DNA from: Buxus sempervirens
Taxonomy: Eukaryota; Streptophyta; Magnoliopsida; Buxales; Buxaceae
Length of the DNA stretch: 64,000 nucleotides
NCBI GenBank assembly: GCA_947561395.2
Contig: OX387195.1
Coordinates: 27,357,126-27,421,125, forward strand
Direction: 5' to 3'
Shown: positions 13,816 to 26,300 of the stretch, piece after piece
Position numbering within the stretch: the first letter of the stretch is position 1
How the letters are laid out: each line of letters opens with the position of its first letter
Position numbers and translations under genes: made by a program
The notes under the pieces: model-generated
The model's input: only the letters and a program-made list of their open reading frames with translations
The model's database searches: none
What the model was told of the DNA's origin: nothing

Positions 13816-14184
13816 TCATGTGCCTTTTGAACATATCATAAATTGAATAACTCTTCTCAAACAACAGAAACACTTGAAGGTCATAAAATTCATGAAGCAA
13901 CTCAAAGATTCCAATAATAAAGGATACTGAAGTAAAAAATTTTGACTAAATAAAAAGATGCAATCAAAAACTCCCAATTCATTTAGAGATTTTTTGACAA
14001 CGTTATCAATAACTACCAACGGATCATCATCATCATAAAAATTCAATAACCACAAATGTCGGGTCCGCGACACAAATCTTGTCTCCACCCCATTCTTAAC
14101 AAAATCATCATTGCAATTGATTGACATTTTTGTAAGCCTTGTTTTATTAGCCATCAACAAATCACATCTAGAAAAAAGTGCCAA
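13816..14184 (-). pseudogene. Longest copy of the reading frame carried by the 870-bp unit
   Basis: This minus-strand frame is the longest version (about 120 residues) of an ORF that recurs in the tandem units. Recognisable blocks in order are FSRCDLLMANKTRLTKMSIN, DDFVKNGVETRFVS, WLLNFYDDDDPLVVI, VVKKSLNELGVFDCIFLFSQ and FMNFMTFKCFCCLRRVIQ. In most other units a stop follows the LFSQN block, and several copies are broken by indels. I do not recognise the protein. It could be an exon of a host gene amplified together with intron sequence, or a chance open frame carried along by recent amplification. No start, splice context or promoter supports expression, so it is listed as pseudogenic. Confidence 0.4.
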
Positions 14185-14783
14185 TCACCTCTATGCTAAA
14201 ACTTATACAGCTAAAAAGAGTATTATTCCTGCAAGCCAAAAATGAAAGAGTAAAAAATATCTCCACTTATCAGCTTCAGTAAACCTGCTTTGCTACCTCA
14301 ACAATTAAGATGAACACCTTTACAATTTAAATATATATTCAAGCTAGAACAAATATCTAGATCACTTGAAAGGCCTGAATTAAATCTCAAAATGAAAATC
14401 TCCTTGTCACAAATATCAAGGGAATAAAAGGTGAGAAATCTCAAACCTCATGTTCTCCACACCTGGGCACCAAAATGATTGTTCTCTTATGGCTTTTCAC
14501 TTTCCACTTCAGGCTCAAAAATTTTGCACCAATTTTTCTTGTTATCAGAGCAATAGCCTGGTGCATTATGTGATAGATAACCTACTGTCATAGAATTTTA
14601 CGGGATGAGCAAAAAGAATCCATTTCCTATCAAGAGGTCAAATATAGAAAACTTTCCCACATATCGTCACCATTGTGATCATGTTCAGGTGCATTTTGTA
14701 CATATCTTACACTGAATCACTCTCCTCAAACAACAGAAACTCTTGAAGGTCATAAAATTTATGAAGCAACTCAAACGTTCCAA

Positions 14784-15068
14784 TTATAAAGGATACTGAA
14801 CTATTGAATTTTGACTAAATAAAAAGATGCAATCGAAACCTCCCAATTCATTTAGAGATTTTTTGACAATGTCACCAATAACTACCAAAGTATCATCCTC
14901 ATCATAAAAATTCAATAACCACCAATGTCGGGTCAGCGACAAAAATCTTGTCTCCACCCTATTCCTAACAAAATCATCACTGCAGTTGATTGACATTTTT
15001 GTAAGCCTTGTTTTATTACCCATCAATAGATCACATCTAGAAAAAATGTACCAATCACCTCCGTACAA
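14784..15068 (-). pseudogene. Copy of the satellite reading frame
   Basis: This copy is open for 94 residues and extends upstream to YGGDWYIFSRCDLLMGNKTR. It ends at LFSQNSIVQYPL, where most units have their shared stop. The next unit of this type (16524-16721) has one extra base in a C-run near 16700 that shifts the frame. The ORF is therefore not maintained from copy to copy. Confidence 0.35.
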
Positions 15069-18000
15069 AAACTTATACAGCTAAGAAGAGCACTATTCTT
15101 GAAAGCCAAAAATGAAAGACTAAAAAATATCTCCACTTATCAGCTTTAGTAAGCCTGCTTTGCTACCTCAAGAATTATGATGAACACCTTGACAATTTAA
15201 AAATATATTCAAGCTAGAACAAATATCTAGATCACTTGAAGGCCTGAATTAAATCTCAAAATGAAAATCTCAGTGTTACCAATATCATGGGAATAAAAGG
15301 TGAGAAATCTAAAAACTCTTCTTGTCCACACCTGGACACCAAAATGATTGTTCTCTTATTGCATTTCACTTTCCACTTCAGGCTCAAAAATTTTACACCA
15401 ATTTTTCTTGTTATCAAATGAATAGCCTAGTGCATGATGTGATACATAACCTACTGTCATAGAATTTTAAGGGATAAGCAAAAAGAATCTATTTCCTATC
15501 AGGAGGTTAACCATAGAAAACTTTACCTCATATCGTTGCCATTGCGATTATGTTCATGTGCATTTTGTACATATCTTAAATTGAATCACTCTTCCCAAAA
15601 CAACAGAAACACTTGAAGGTCATAAAATTCATGAAGTAACTCAAAGATTCCAATTATAAAGGATACTAAAGTACAGAATTTTAACTAGATAAAAAGATGC
15701 AATCAAAAACTCCCACTTCATTTAGAGATTTTTAGACAATGTCACCAATAACTACCAACGAATCATCCTAATCATTAAAATTCAATGACAACGAATATTG
15801 GATCAGCGACACAAATCTTGCCTCCACCCCATTCTTAACAAAATCATCATTGCAGTTGATTGACATTTTTGTAAGTCTTGTTTTATTTGCCATCAACAAA
15901 TCACATCTAGAAAGAATGTGCCAATAACATCCATACTAAAACTTATACAGCTAAGAAGAGCACTATTCTTGCAAAGAAAAAATGAAAGAGTAAAAAATAT
16001 CTCCACTTATCAGCTTTAGTAAGCCTGCTTTCTTACCTCAATAATTATGATGAACACCTTGACAATTTAAAAATATATTCAAGCTAGAACAAATATCTAG
16101 ATCACTTGAAAGGCCTGAATTAAATCACAAAATGAAAATCTCCTTGTCACCAATATCATGGGAATAACAGGTGAGAAATCTCAAACCTCATATTCTCCAA
16201 ACTTGGGCACAAAAATGATTGTTCTCTTATTCCTTTTCACTTTCCACTTCAGGATGAAAAATTTTGCACCAATTTTTCAAGTTATCAGATGAATAGCCTG
16301 GTGCATGATGTGATAGATAACCTACTATCATAGAATTTTAAGGGTTGAGCAAAAAGAATCCATTTCCTATGAGGAGGTTAACCATAGAAAACTTTCCCAC
16401 ATATCGTCACCATTGTGATCATGTTCAGGTGCATTTTGTACATATCTTACACTGAATCACTCTCCTCAAACAACAAAAACTCTTGAAGGTCATAAAATTT
16501 ATGAAGCAACTCAAAGGTTCCAATTATAAAGGATACTGAACTATTGAATTTTGACTAAATAAAAAGATACAATCGAAACCTCCCAATTCATTTAGAGATT
16601 TTTTGACAATGTCACCAATAACTACCAAAGGATCATCCTCATCATAAAAATTCAATAACCACCAATGTCGGGTCAGCGACACAAATCTTGTCTCCACCCC
16701 CATTCCTAACAAAATCATCACTGCAGTTGATTGACATTTTTGTTAGCATTGTTTTATTACCCATCAATAGATCACATCTAGAAAAAATGTACCAATCACC
16801 TCCGTACAAAAACTTATACAGCTAAGAATAGCACTATTCTTGCAAGCCAAAAATGAAAGACTAAAAAATATCTCCACTTATCAACTTTAGTAAGCCTGCT
16901 TTGCTACCTCAAGAATTATGATGAACACCTTGACAATTTAAAAATATATTCAAGCTAGAACAAATATCTAGATCACTTGAAAGGCCTGAATTAAATCACA
17001 AAATGAAAATCTCAGTGTTACCAATATCATGGGAATAAAAGGTGAGAAATCTAAAACCTCTTCTTCTCCACACCTGGGCACCAAAATGATTGTTCTCTTA
17101 TTGCATTTAACTTTCCACTTCAGGCTCAAAAATTTTGCACCAATTTTTCTTGTTATCAGATGAATAGCCTAGTGCATGATGTGATACATAACCTACTGTC
17201 ATAGAATTTTAAGGGATGAGCAAAAAGAATCTATTTCCTATCAGGAGGTTAACAATAGAAAACTTTACCTCATATCGTTGCCTTTGCGATTATGTTCATG
17301 TGCATTTTGTACATATCCTAAATTGAATCACTCTTCCCAAAACAACAGAAACACTTGAAGGTCATAAAATTCATGAAGTAACTCAAAGATTCCAATTATA
17401 AAGGATACTGAAGTACAGAATTTTGACTAGATAAAAAGATGCAATCAAAAACTCCCAATTCATTTAGAGATTTTTTGACAATGTCACCAATAACTACAAA
17501 CGGATCATCCTAATCATTAAAATTCAATGACCACGAATGTCGGATCAGCGACACAAATCTTGCCTCCACCCCATTCTTAAAAAAATCATCCTTGCAGTTG
17601 ATTGACATTTTTGTAAGCCTTGTTTTATTCGCCATCAACAGATCACATCTAGAAAGAATGTGCCAATAACATCCATACTAAAACTTATACAGCTAAGAAG
17701 AGCACTATTCTTGCAAACAAAAAATGAAACAGTAAAAAATATCTCCACTTATCAGCTTTAGTAAGCCTGCTTTGCTACCTCAATAATTATGATGAACACC
17801 TTGACAATTTAAAAATATATTCAAGCTAGAACAAATATCTAGATCACTTGAAAGGCCTGAATTAAATCACAAAATGAAAATCTCAGTGTCACCAATATCA
17901 TGGGAATAACAGGTGAGAAATCTCAAACCTCATATCCTCCAAACCTGGGCACCAAAATGATTGTTCTCTTATTGCTTTTCACTTTCCACTTCAGGATGAA

Positions 18001-21000
18001 AAATTTTGCACCAATTTTTCAAGTTATCAGATGAATAGCCTGGTGCATGAAGTGATAGATAACCTACTGTCATAGAATTTTAAGGGTTGAGCAAAAAGAA
18101 TCCATTTCCTATGAAGAGGTTAACCATAGAAAACTTCACCTCATATCGTTGCCATTGCAATTATGTTCAAGTGCATTTTGTACATATCTTACACTGGATC
18201 ACTCTCCTCAAAGAACAGAAACTCTTCAAGATCATAAAATTCATGAAGCAACTCAAAGATTCCAATTATAAAGGATACTGAAGTACAGAATTTTGACTAA
18301 ATAAAAAGATGGAATCGAAAACACCCAATTCATTTAGAGATTTTTTGACAATGTCCCCAATAACTACCAACGGATCATCCTCATCATAAAAATTCAATAA
18401 CCACAAATGTCGGGTCAGCAATACAAATCATGTCTCCACCCCATTCTTAACAAAATCATCACTGCAGTTGATTGACATTTTTGTAAGCCTTGTTTTATTA
18501 GCCATCAACAAATCACATCTAGAAAAAAGTGCCAATCACCTCCATACTAAAACTTATACAGCTAAGAAGAGCACTATTCCTGCAAGCCAAAAATGAAAGA
18601 GTAAAAAATATCTCCACTTATCAGCTTCAGTAAGCCTGCTTTGCTACCTCAACAATTAAGATGAACACCTTTACAATTTAAATATATATTCAAGCTAGAA
18701 CAAATATCTAGATCACTTGAAAGGCCTGAATTAAATCTCAAAATGAAAATCTCCTTGTCACAAATATCAAGGGAATAAAAGGTGAGAAATCTCAAACCTC
18801 ATGTTCTCCACACCTGGGCACCAAAATGATTGTTCTCTTATTGCTTTTCACTTTCCATTTCAGGCTCAAAAATTTTGCACCAATTTTTCTCGTTATCAGA
18901 GGAATGGCCTGATGCATGATGTGATAGATAACCTACTGTCATAGAATTTTAAGGGATGAGCAAAAAGAATCCATTTCCTATCAGGAGGTTAACCATAGAA
19001 ATCTTTCCCTCATATCGTTGCCATTGCGATTATGTTCATGTGCATTTTGTACATATCTTACACTGAATCACTTTCCTCAAACAACAGAAACTCTTGAAGG
19101 TCATAAAATTCATGAAGCAACTCAAAGATTCCAATTATAAAGTACAATCAAGTACAAAATTTTGATTAAATAAAAAGATGCAATCAAAAACTCCAAATTC
19201 ATTTAGAAATTTTTTGATAATGTCACCAATAACTACCAACGGATCATCCTCATCATAAAAATTCAATAACCACCAATGTCGAGTCAGCGACACAAATCTT
19301 GTCTCCACCCCATTCTTAACAAAATCATTACTGCACTTATCAGCTTTAGTAAGCCTGTTTTGCTACCTCAATAATTAAGATGAACACCTTGACAATTAAA
19401 TATACATTCAAGCAAGAACAAATATCTAGATCACTTGAAAGGCCTGAATTAAATCTCAAAATGAAAATCACAATGTCACCAATATCATGGGAATAAAGGG
19501 TGAGAAATCTAAACCTCTTGTTCTCCACACCTGGGCACCAAAATGATTGTTCTCTTATTGTTTTTCACTTTCCACTTCAGGCTGAAAAATTTTGCACCAA
19601 TTTTTCTCATTATCAGAGGAATATCCAAGTGCATGATGTGATAGATAACTTACTGTTATAGAATTTTAAGGGATAAGCAAAAAGAATACATTTCCTATCA
19701 AGAGGTTGCTATAGAAAACTTTATCACATATCGTTGCCTTTTCGATTACGTTCATGTGCATTTTGTACATATCTTGCACTGAATCACTCTCCTCAAACAA
19801 CAGAAACTCTTGAAAGTCATAAAATTCATGAAGCAGCTCAAAGATTCCAATTATAAAGGATACTGAAGTACATAATTTTGACTAAATAAAAACATGCAAT
19901 CAAAAACTCCCAATTCATCTAGAGATTTTTTGATAACGTCACCAATAACTACCAACGGATCATCCTCATCAAAAAAATTCAATAACCGCCTATGTCGGTC
20001 AGCGACACAAATCTTGTCTACATCCAATTCTTATCAAAATCATAACTTCAGTTGATTAACATTTTTGTAAGCCTTGTTTTATTTACCATCAACAGATCAT
20101 ATCTAGAAAAAATGTGTCAATCACCTCCAAACTAAGTCCTACATAGCTAAGAAGAGCAATATTCTTGCAAGCCAAAAATGACAGAGTAAAATATCTCAAC
20201 TTTTCAGCTTTAATAGCCTGCTTTGCCACCTCTATAATTACGATGAACCCCATGACAGATTTAAAATATATTCAGAATACAACAAATATCTAGATCACTT
20301 GAAAGGCCTAATATAATCTCAAAATGAAAATCTCAATGTCACCAATATCATGGGAATAAAAGGTGAGAAATCTCAAAACCTCTTGCATCCTAACCTGGGA
20401 AATAAAATGATCGTTCTCTTATTGCTTTTAACCTTCCACTTGTTGCTCAAATACTCTGAACTAATTTTTCTTGTTATTAGAGGAATAGCTTGGTGCATGA
20501 TGTGATAGATAACCTACTGTAATAAAATTTTAAGACATGAGCATAACGAATCCATTTCCTATTAGGAGGTTAACTATTGAAAACTTTACCTCAAATCGTT
20601 GCCATTGCAATTATGTTCATGTGCATTTTGTACATATCTTACACTGAATCACTCTCCTCAAATAACTGAAACTCCTGAAAGTCATAAAATTCAAAAAGCA
20701 ACTCAAAGATTCCAATTATAAAGGATACCTTAGTATAGAATTTTCCCTAAATAAAAAGATGTAATCGAAAACTCCCAATTCATTTATAGATTTTTTGGAA
20801 AATGTCACCAATTACGACAAGCAGATCATCATCATCATAAAAATTCAATAACCACCAATGTCGGGTCAGCGACACAAATCTTGTCTCCATCCCATTCCTA
20901 ACAAAATCATAACTTCAGTTGATCGACATTTTTGTAAGCCTTGCTTTCTTTACCATGAACAGATCATATCTAGAAAAAATGCGCCAATCACCTCCATACT

Positions 21001-22785
21001 AAAGTTTATAAAGCTAAGAAAAGCAATATTCTTGCAAGCAAAAAATGAAAGAGTAAATAATATCTCCACTTATCAGCTTTAGTAAGCCTACTTTGCTACC
21101 TCAATAATTAAGATGAACATCTTGAAAAATGATAAAAATATTCAAGATAGAACAAATAAAAAGTTCACTTGAAAGGCCCGAATTAAATCTAAAAATGAAA
21201 ATCTCAGTATCACCAATATCATGGGAATAAAAGGTGAGAAATCTCAAACCTCTTGCTCTCCTCACCTGGGCACCAAAATGATTGTTCTCTTATTGCTTCA
21301 CTTTCCACTTCTGGATCAAATATTTTGCATGAATATTTCTTGTTATAACAGGAATAGCTTGGTGCATGACGTGATAGATAACTTACTGTTATAGAATTTT
21401 AAGGGATGAGCATAAATAATCCATTTCCTATCAGGAGATTAACCATTGAAAACTTTACCTGATATCGTTGCTATTGCAATTATGTTCATGTGCATTCTGT
21501 GCACATCTTACACTGAATCACTCTCCTCAAACAACAGAAACTCTTGAAAGTCATAAAATTTAAGAAGCAACTCAAAGACTCCAATTACAAAGGATACTGA
21601 AATACAGAATTTTGATTAAATAAAAACAAGCAATCGAAAACTCCCAATTCATTTAGAGATTTTTTGATAATGTCACCAATAACTACCAACGGATCATCCT
21701 CAACATAAAAATTCAATAACCACCAATGTCGGCTCAACGATACAAATCTTGTCTCCATCCGATTCTAGGAAAAGTTGCAATTGAAAACTCCAAATACAGT
21801 TGATTGACATTTTTCTAAGCCTTGTTTTATTTACCATCAACAGATCATATCTAGAAAAAATGTGCCAATCATCTCCAAACTAAGTCCTACACAGCGAAGA
21901 AGAGCAATATTCTTGGAAGCCAAAAATGACATAGTAAAATATCTCCACTTTTCAGCTTTAATAGCCTGCTTTGCTACCTTTATAATTAAGATGAACCTCG
22001 TGATAGATTTAAAATATATTCAAGATAAAACAAAAACCTCGATCACTTGAAAGGCCTAATATAATCTCAAAATGAAAATCTCAATGTCACCAATATCAGG
22101 GGAAAAAAAGGTGAGAAATCTCAAACCTCTCGCTCTCCTCACCTGGGCACCAAAATCATTGTACTCTTATTGCTTTTCACTTTCCACTTCTGGCTCAAAT
22201 ATTTTGCACAATTTTTTCTTGTTATCAGAGTAATAGTTTGGTGCATGATGTGATAGATAACCCACCGTTATAGAATTTTAACGGATGAGCATAAAGAATC
22301 CATTTCCCATCAAGATATTAACTATTTAAAACTTTACCTCATATCGTTGCCATTGCAATTATGTTCATGTGCATTTTGTACATATCTTAAACTGAACCAC
22401 TCTCCTCAAACAACAGAAACTCCTGAAAGCCATAAAATTCAAGAAGCAACTCAAAGATTCCAATTATAAAGGATACTAAATTATAGAATTTTGACTAAAT
22501 AACTACCAACGGATCATCCTCATCATAAAAATTCAATAACCACTGATGTCGGGTCAACGACACAAATTTTGTCTCCATCCCATTCTTATCAAAATCATAA
22601 TTTCAGTTGATTGACATTTTTGTAAGCCTTTTTATTATTTACCATCAACAGATCATATCTACAAAAAATGTGCCAATCACCTCCAAACTAAGTCCTACAA
22701 AGCTAAGAAGAGCAATATTCTTGCAAGCAAAAAATGACAGAGTAAAATACCTCCACTTTTCAGCTTTAATAGCCTGCTTTGCCAC

Positions 22786-23336
22786 TAGGGCTGGCAACGG
22801 GTCGAATACGGTATGGATCTGTCATGATCCGAATCCGAACCGAAAATAAAAATCCGATATCCGAATTCGATCCGAAATCCGACGGATCTTTTATATGTGA
22901 ATCCGAATTCGAAACCGAAATTATATAATGTATCCGAATTCGAAATTCGACCGAATAAATAACCGAAATCCGAATTCGATCCGAATTAGATCCGATTTGA
23001 ACTTAAAATTCAAAAGTTAAGTTTAAATATTAAAGCAAATTTTAATTATCAAAACTAATGAGCCATATAAATATTAAAGCAAGATATGAATAAGGATAGT
23101 TCAACCATGGTTTATACAAAGTTTACCAATGATTTAATGAAAAGTATATGTTAATTTCGGTTCGGATCTTTTTCGGATCGGATATTGACAGATTCGGATT
23201 TGGATCCGAATTCGGTCGGATCCGAAATCCGAAATCCGTATTCGAACCGCGGATCTATATTTTCGGATCGGATTCGGGATTTTCGGATCAGATTCGGGTC
23301 GGATTCGGATATATATCCGACCCATTGCCAGCCCTA
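22786..23336. mobile_element. Non-autonomous hAT-type element with 8-bp target duplication
   Basis: The 551-bp insertion interrupts one 870-bp unit. Its ends are inverted: TAGGGCTGGCAA on the left and TTGCCAGCCCTA on the right. It is flanked by the exact 8-bp direct repeat TTTGCCAC (22778-22785 and 23337-23344). Uninterrupted neighbouring units show the empty site. An 8-bp duplication and TAGGG-type ends are the signature of the hAT superfamily. The interior has no transposase. Both ends consist of degenerate CCGAAT/ATCCGA motifs and their complements around an AT-rich middle, so the transcript could fold on itself. The array therefore predates this insertion. Confidence 0.88.
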
Positions 23337-26300
23337 TTTGCCACCTCTATAATTAAGATTAACCCCGTGACAGATTTAAAATATATTCAAGATAAAACAA
23401 ATATCTCGATCACTTGAAAGGCCTAATATAATCTCAAAATGAAAATCTCAATGTCACCAATATCATGGGAATAAAAGGTGAGAAATCTCAAACCTCTTGC
23501 TCTCCTCACCTGGGCAACAAAATGATTGTTCACATATTGCTTTTCACTTTCCACTTTTGGCTCAAATATTTTGCACCAATTTTTCTTTTAATCAGAGTAA
23601 TAGCTTGGTGCATGATGTGATAGATAACCTACTGTTATAGAATTTTAATGGATGAGCAAAAAGAATCCATTTCCTATCAAGAGATTAACTATTGAAAACT
23701 GTACCTCATATCTTTGCCATTACAATTATGTTCATGTGCATTTTGTACATATCTTACACTGAATCACTCTCCTCAAACCACAGAAACTCCTGAAAGTAAT
23801 AAAATTCAAGAAGCTACTCAAAGATACCAATTATAAAGGATACTTAAATAATGAATTTTGACTAAATAAAAAGTTGCAATTAAAACTCCCAATTCATTTA
23901 GAGGTTTTTTGAAAATGTCACCAATAACAACCAACGGATCATCCTCATCATAAAAATTCAATAACCACCAATGTCGAGTCAGCGACACAAATCTTGTTTC
24001 CATCCTACTCTTGTCAAAATCATAATTTCAGTTGATTGACATTTTTGCAAACCTTATTTTCTTTACCATCAACAGATCATATCTAGAAAAAATGTGCCAA
24101 TCAACTCCAAACTAAGTCCTACACAGCAAAGAAGAGCAATACTCTTGGAAGCCAAAAATGACATAGTAAAATATCTCCACTTTTCAGCTTTAATAGCCTG
24201 CTTCGATACCTCTATAATTAAGATGAACCCAGTGACAGATTTAAAATATACTCAAGATAAAACAAAAACCTCGATCACTTGGAAGGCCTAATATAATCTC
24301 AAAATAAAAATCTCAATGTCACCAATATCATGGGAAAAAAAGGTGAGAAATCTCAAACCTCTCGCTCTCCTCACCTGGGCACCAAAATCATTGTACTCTT
24401 ATTGCTTTTCACTTTCCACTTCTGGCTCAAATATTTTGCACAATTTTTCTTGTTATCAGAGTAATAGCTTGGTGCATGATGTGATAGATAACCTACCGTT
24501 ATAGAATTTTAACGGATGAGCATAAAGAATCCATTTCCCATCAAGATATTAACTATTTAAAACTTTACCTCATATCGTTGCCATTGCAATTATGTTCATG
24601 TGCATTTTGTACATATCTTAAATTGAACCACTCTCCTCAAACAACAGAAACTCTTGAAAGCAATAAAATTCAAGAAGCAACTCAAAGATTCCAATTATAA
24701 AGGATACTGAATTACAGAATTTTGACTAAATAACTACTAATGGATCATCCTCATCATAAAAATTCAATAACCACCAATGTCGGGTCAGCAACACAAATCT
24801 TGTCTCCATCCCATTCTTATCAAAATCATAATTTCAGTTGATTGATATTTTTGTAAGCCTTTTTATTATTTACCATCAACAGATCATATCTAGAAAAAAT
24901 GTGCCAATCACCTCAAAACTAAGTCTTACACAGCTAAGAAGAGCAATATTCTTGCAAGCCAAAAATGACAGAGTAAAATACCTCCACTTTTCAGCTTTAA
25001 TAGCCTGCTTTGCTACCTCTATAATTAAGATGAACCCCGTGACAGATTTAAAATATATTCAAGATAAAACAAATATCTCGATCACTTGAAAGGCCTAATA
25101 TAATCTCAAAATGAAAATCTCAATGTCACCAATATCATGGGAATAAAAGGTGAGAAATCTCAAACCTCTTGCTCTCCTCACCTGGGCACCATAATGATTG
25201 TTCTCTTATTGCTTTTCACTTTCTACTTCTGGCCAAATATTTTGCACTGATTTTTCTTGTTATCAGAGTAATAGCTTGGTGCATGATGTGATAGATAACC
25301 TACTATTATTGAATTTTAACGGATGAGCATAAAGAATCCATTTCCTATCAGGAGGTCAACTATTGACAACTGTACCTCATATTGTTGCCATTGAAAAAAT
25401 GTTCATGTGCATTTTGAACATATCTTCCACTGAATCACTCTCCTCAAACAACAGAAACTCCTGAAAGCCATAAAATTCAAGAAACAACTCAAAGATACCA
25501 ATTATAAAGGATACCTTAGTAAAGAATTTTTCCTAAATAAAAAGATGCAATCTAAAACTCTAAATTCATTTAGAGATCTTTTGGAAAATGTCACCAATCA
25601 CGACCAGTAGATCATCCTCATCATAAAAAATCAAAAAGCACCAATGTCGGGTTCGTGACACAAATCTTGTCTCCATCCCAATCCTAACAAAATCATAACT
25701 TCAATTGATTGACAATTTTGTAAGCCTTGCTTTACGTACCATCAACAGATCATATCTGGAAAAAATGGGCCTATCACCTCCATACTAAGACTTATACAGC
25801 TAAGAAAAGCAATATTCTTGCAAGCCAAAAATGAAAAGAGTAAAAAATATCTCCACTTATCAGCTTTAGTAAGCCTGCTTTGCTACCTCAATAATTAAGA
25901 TGAACACCTTGACAAATAAAAAATATATTCAAGATAGAACTAATATCTAGATCACTTGAAAGGCCTGATTTAAATCTCAAAATGAAAATCTCAATGTCAC
26001 CAATATCATGGGAATAAAAAGTGAGAAATCTCAAACCTCTTGCTCTCCTCACCTGGGCACCAAAATGTTTGTCCACTTATTGCTTTTCACTTTCCACTTC
26101 TGGCTCAAATATTTTGCACCAATTTTTCTTGTTATCAGAGGAATAGCTTGGTGCATGATGTGATAGATAACCTACTATTACAGAATTTTAAGGGATGAGC
26201 ATAAAGAATCCATTTCCTATCAGGAGTTAACCACTGAAACCTTTACCTCATATCGTTGCCATTGCGATTATGTTCATGTGCATTCTGTGCATATCTTACA

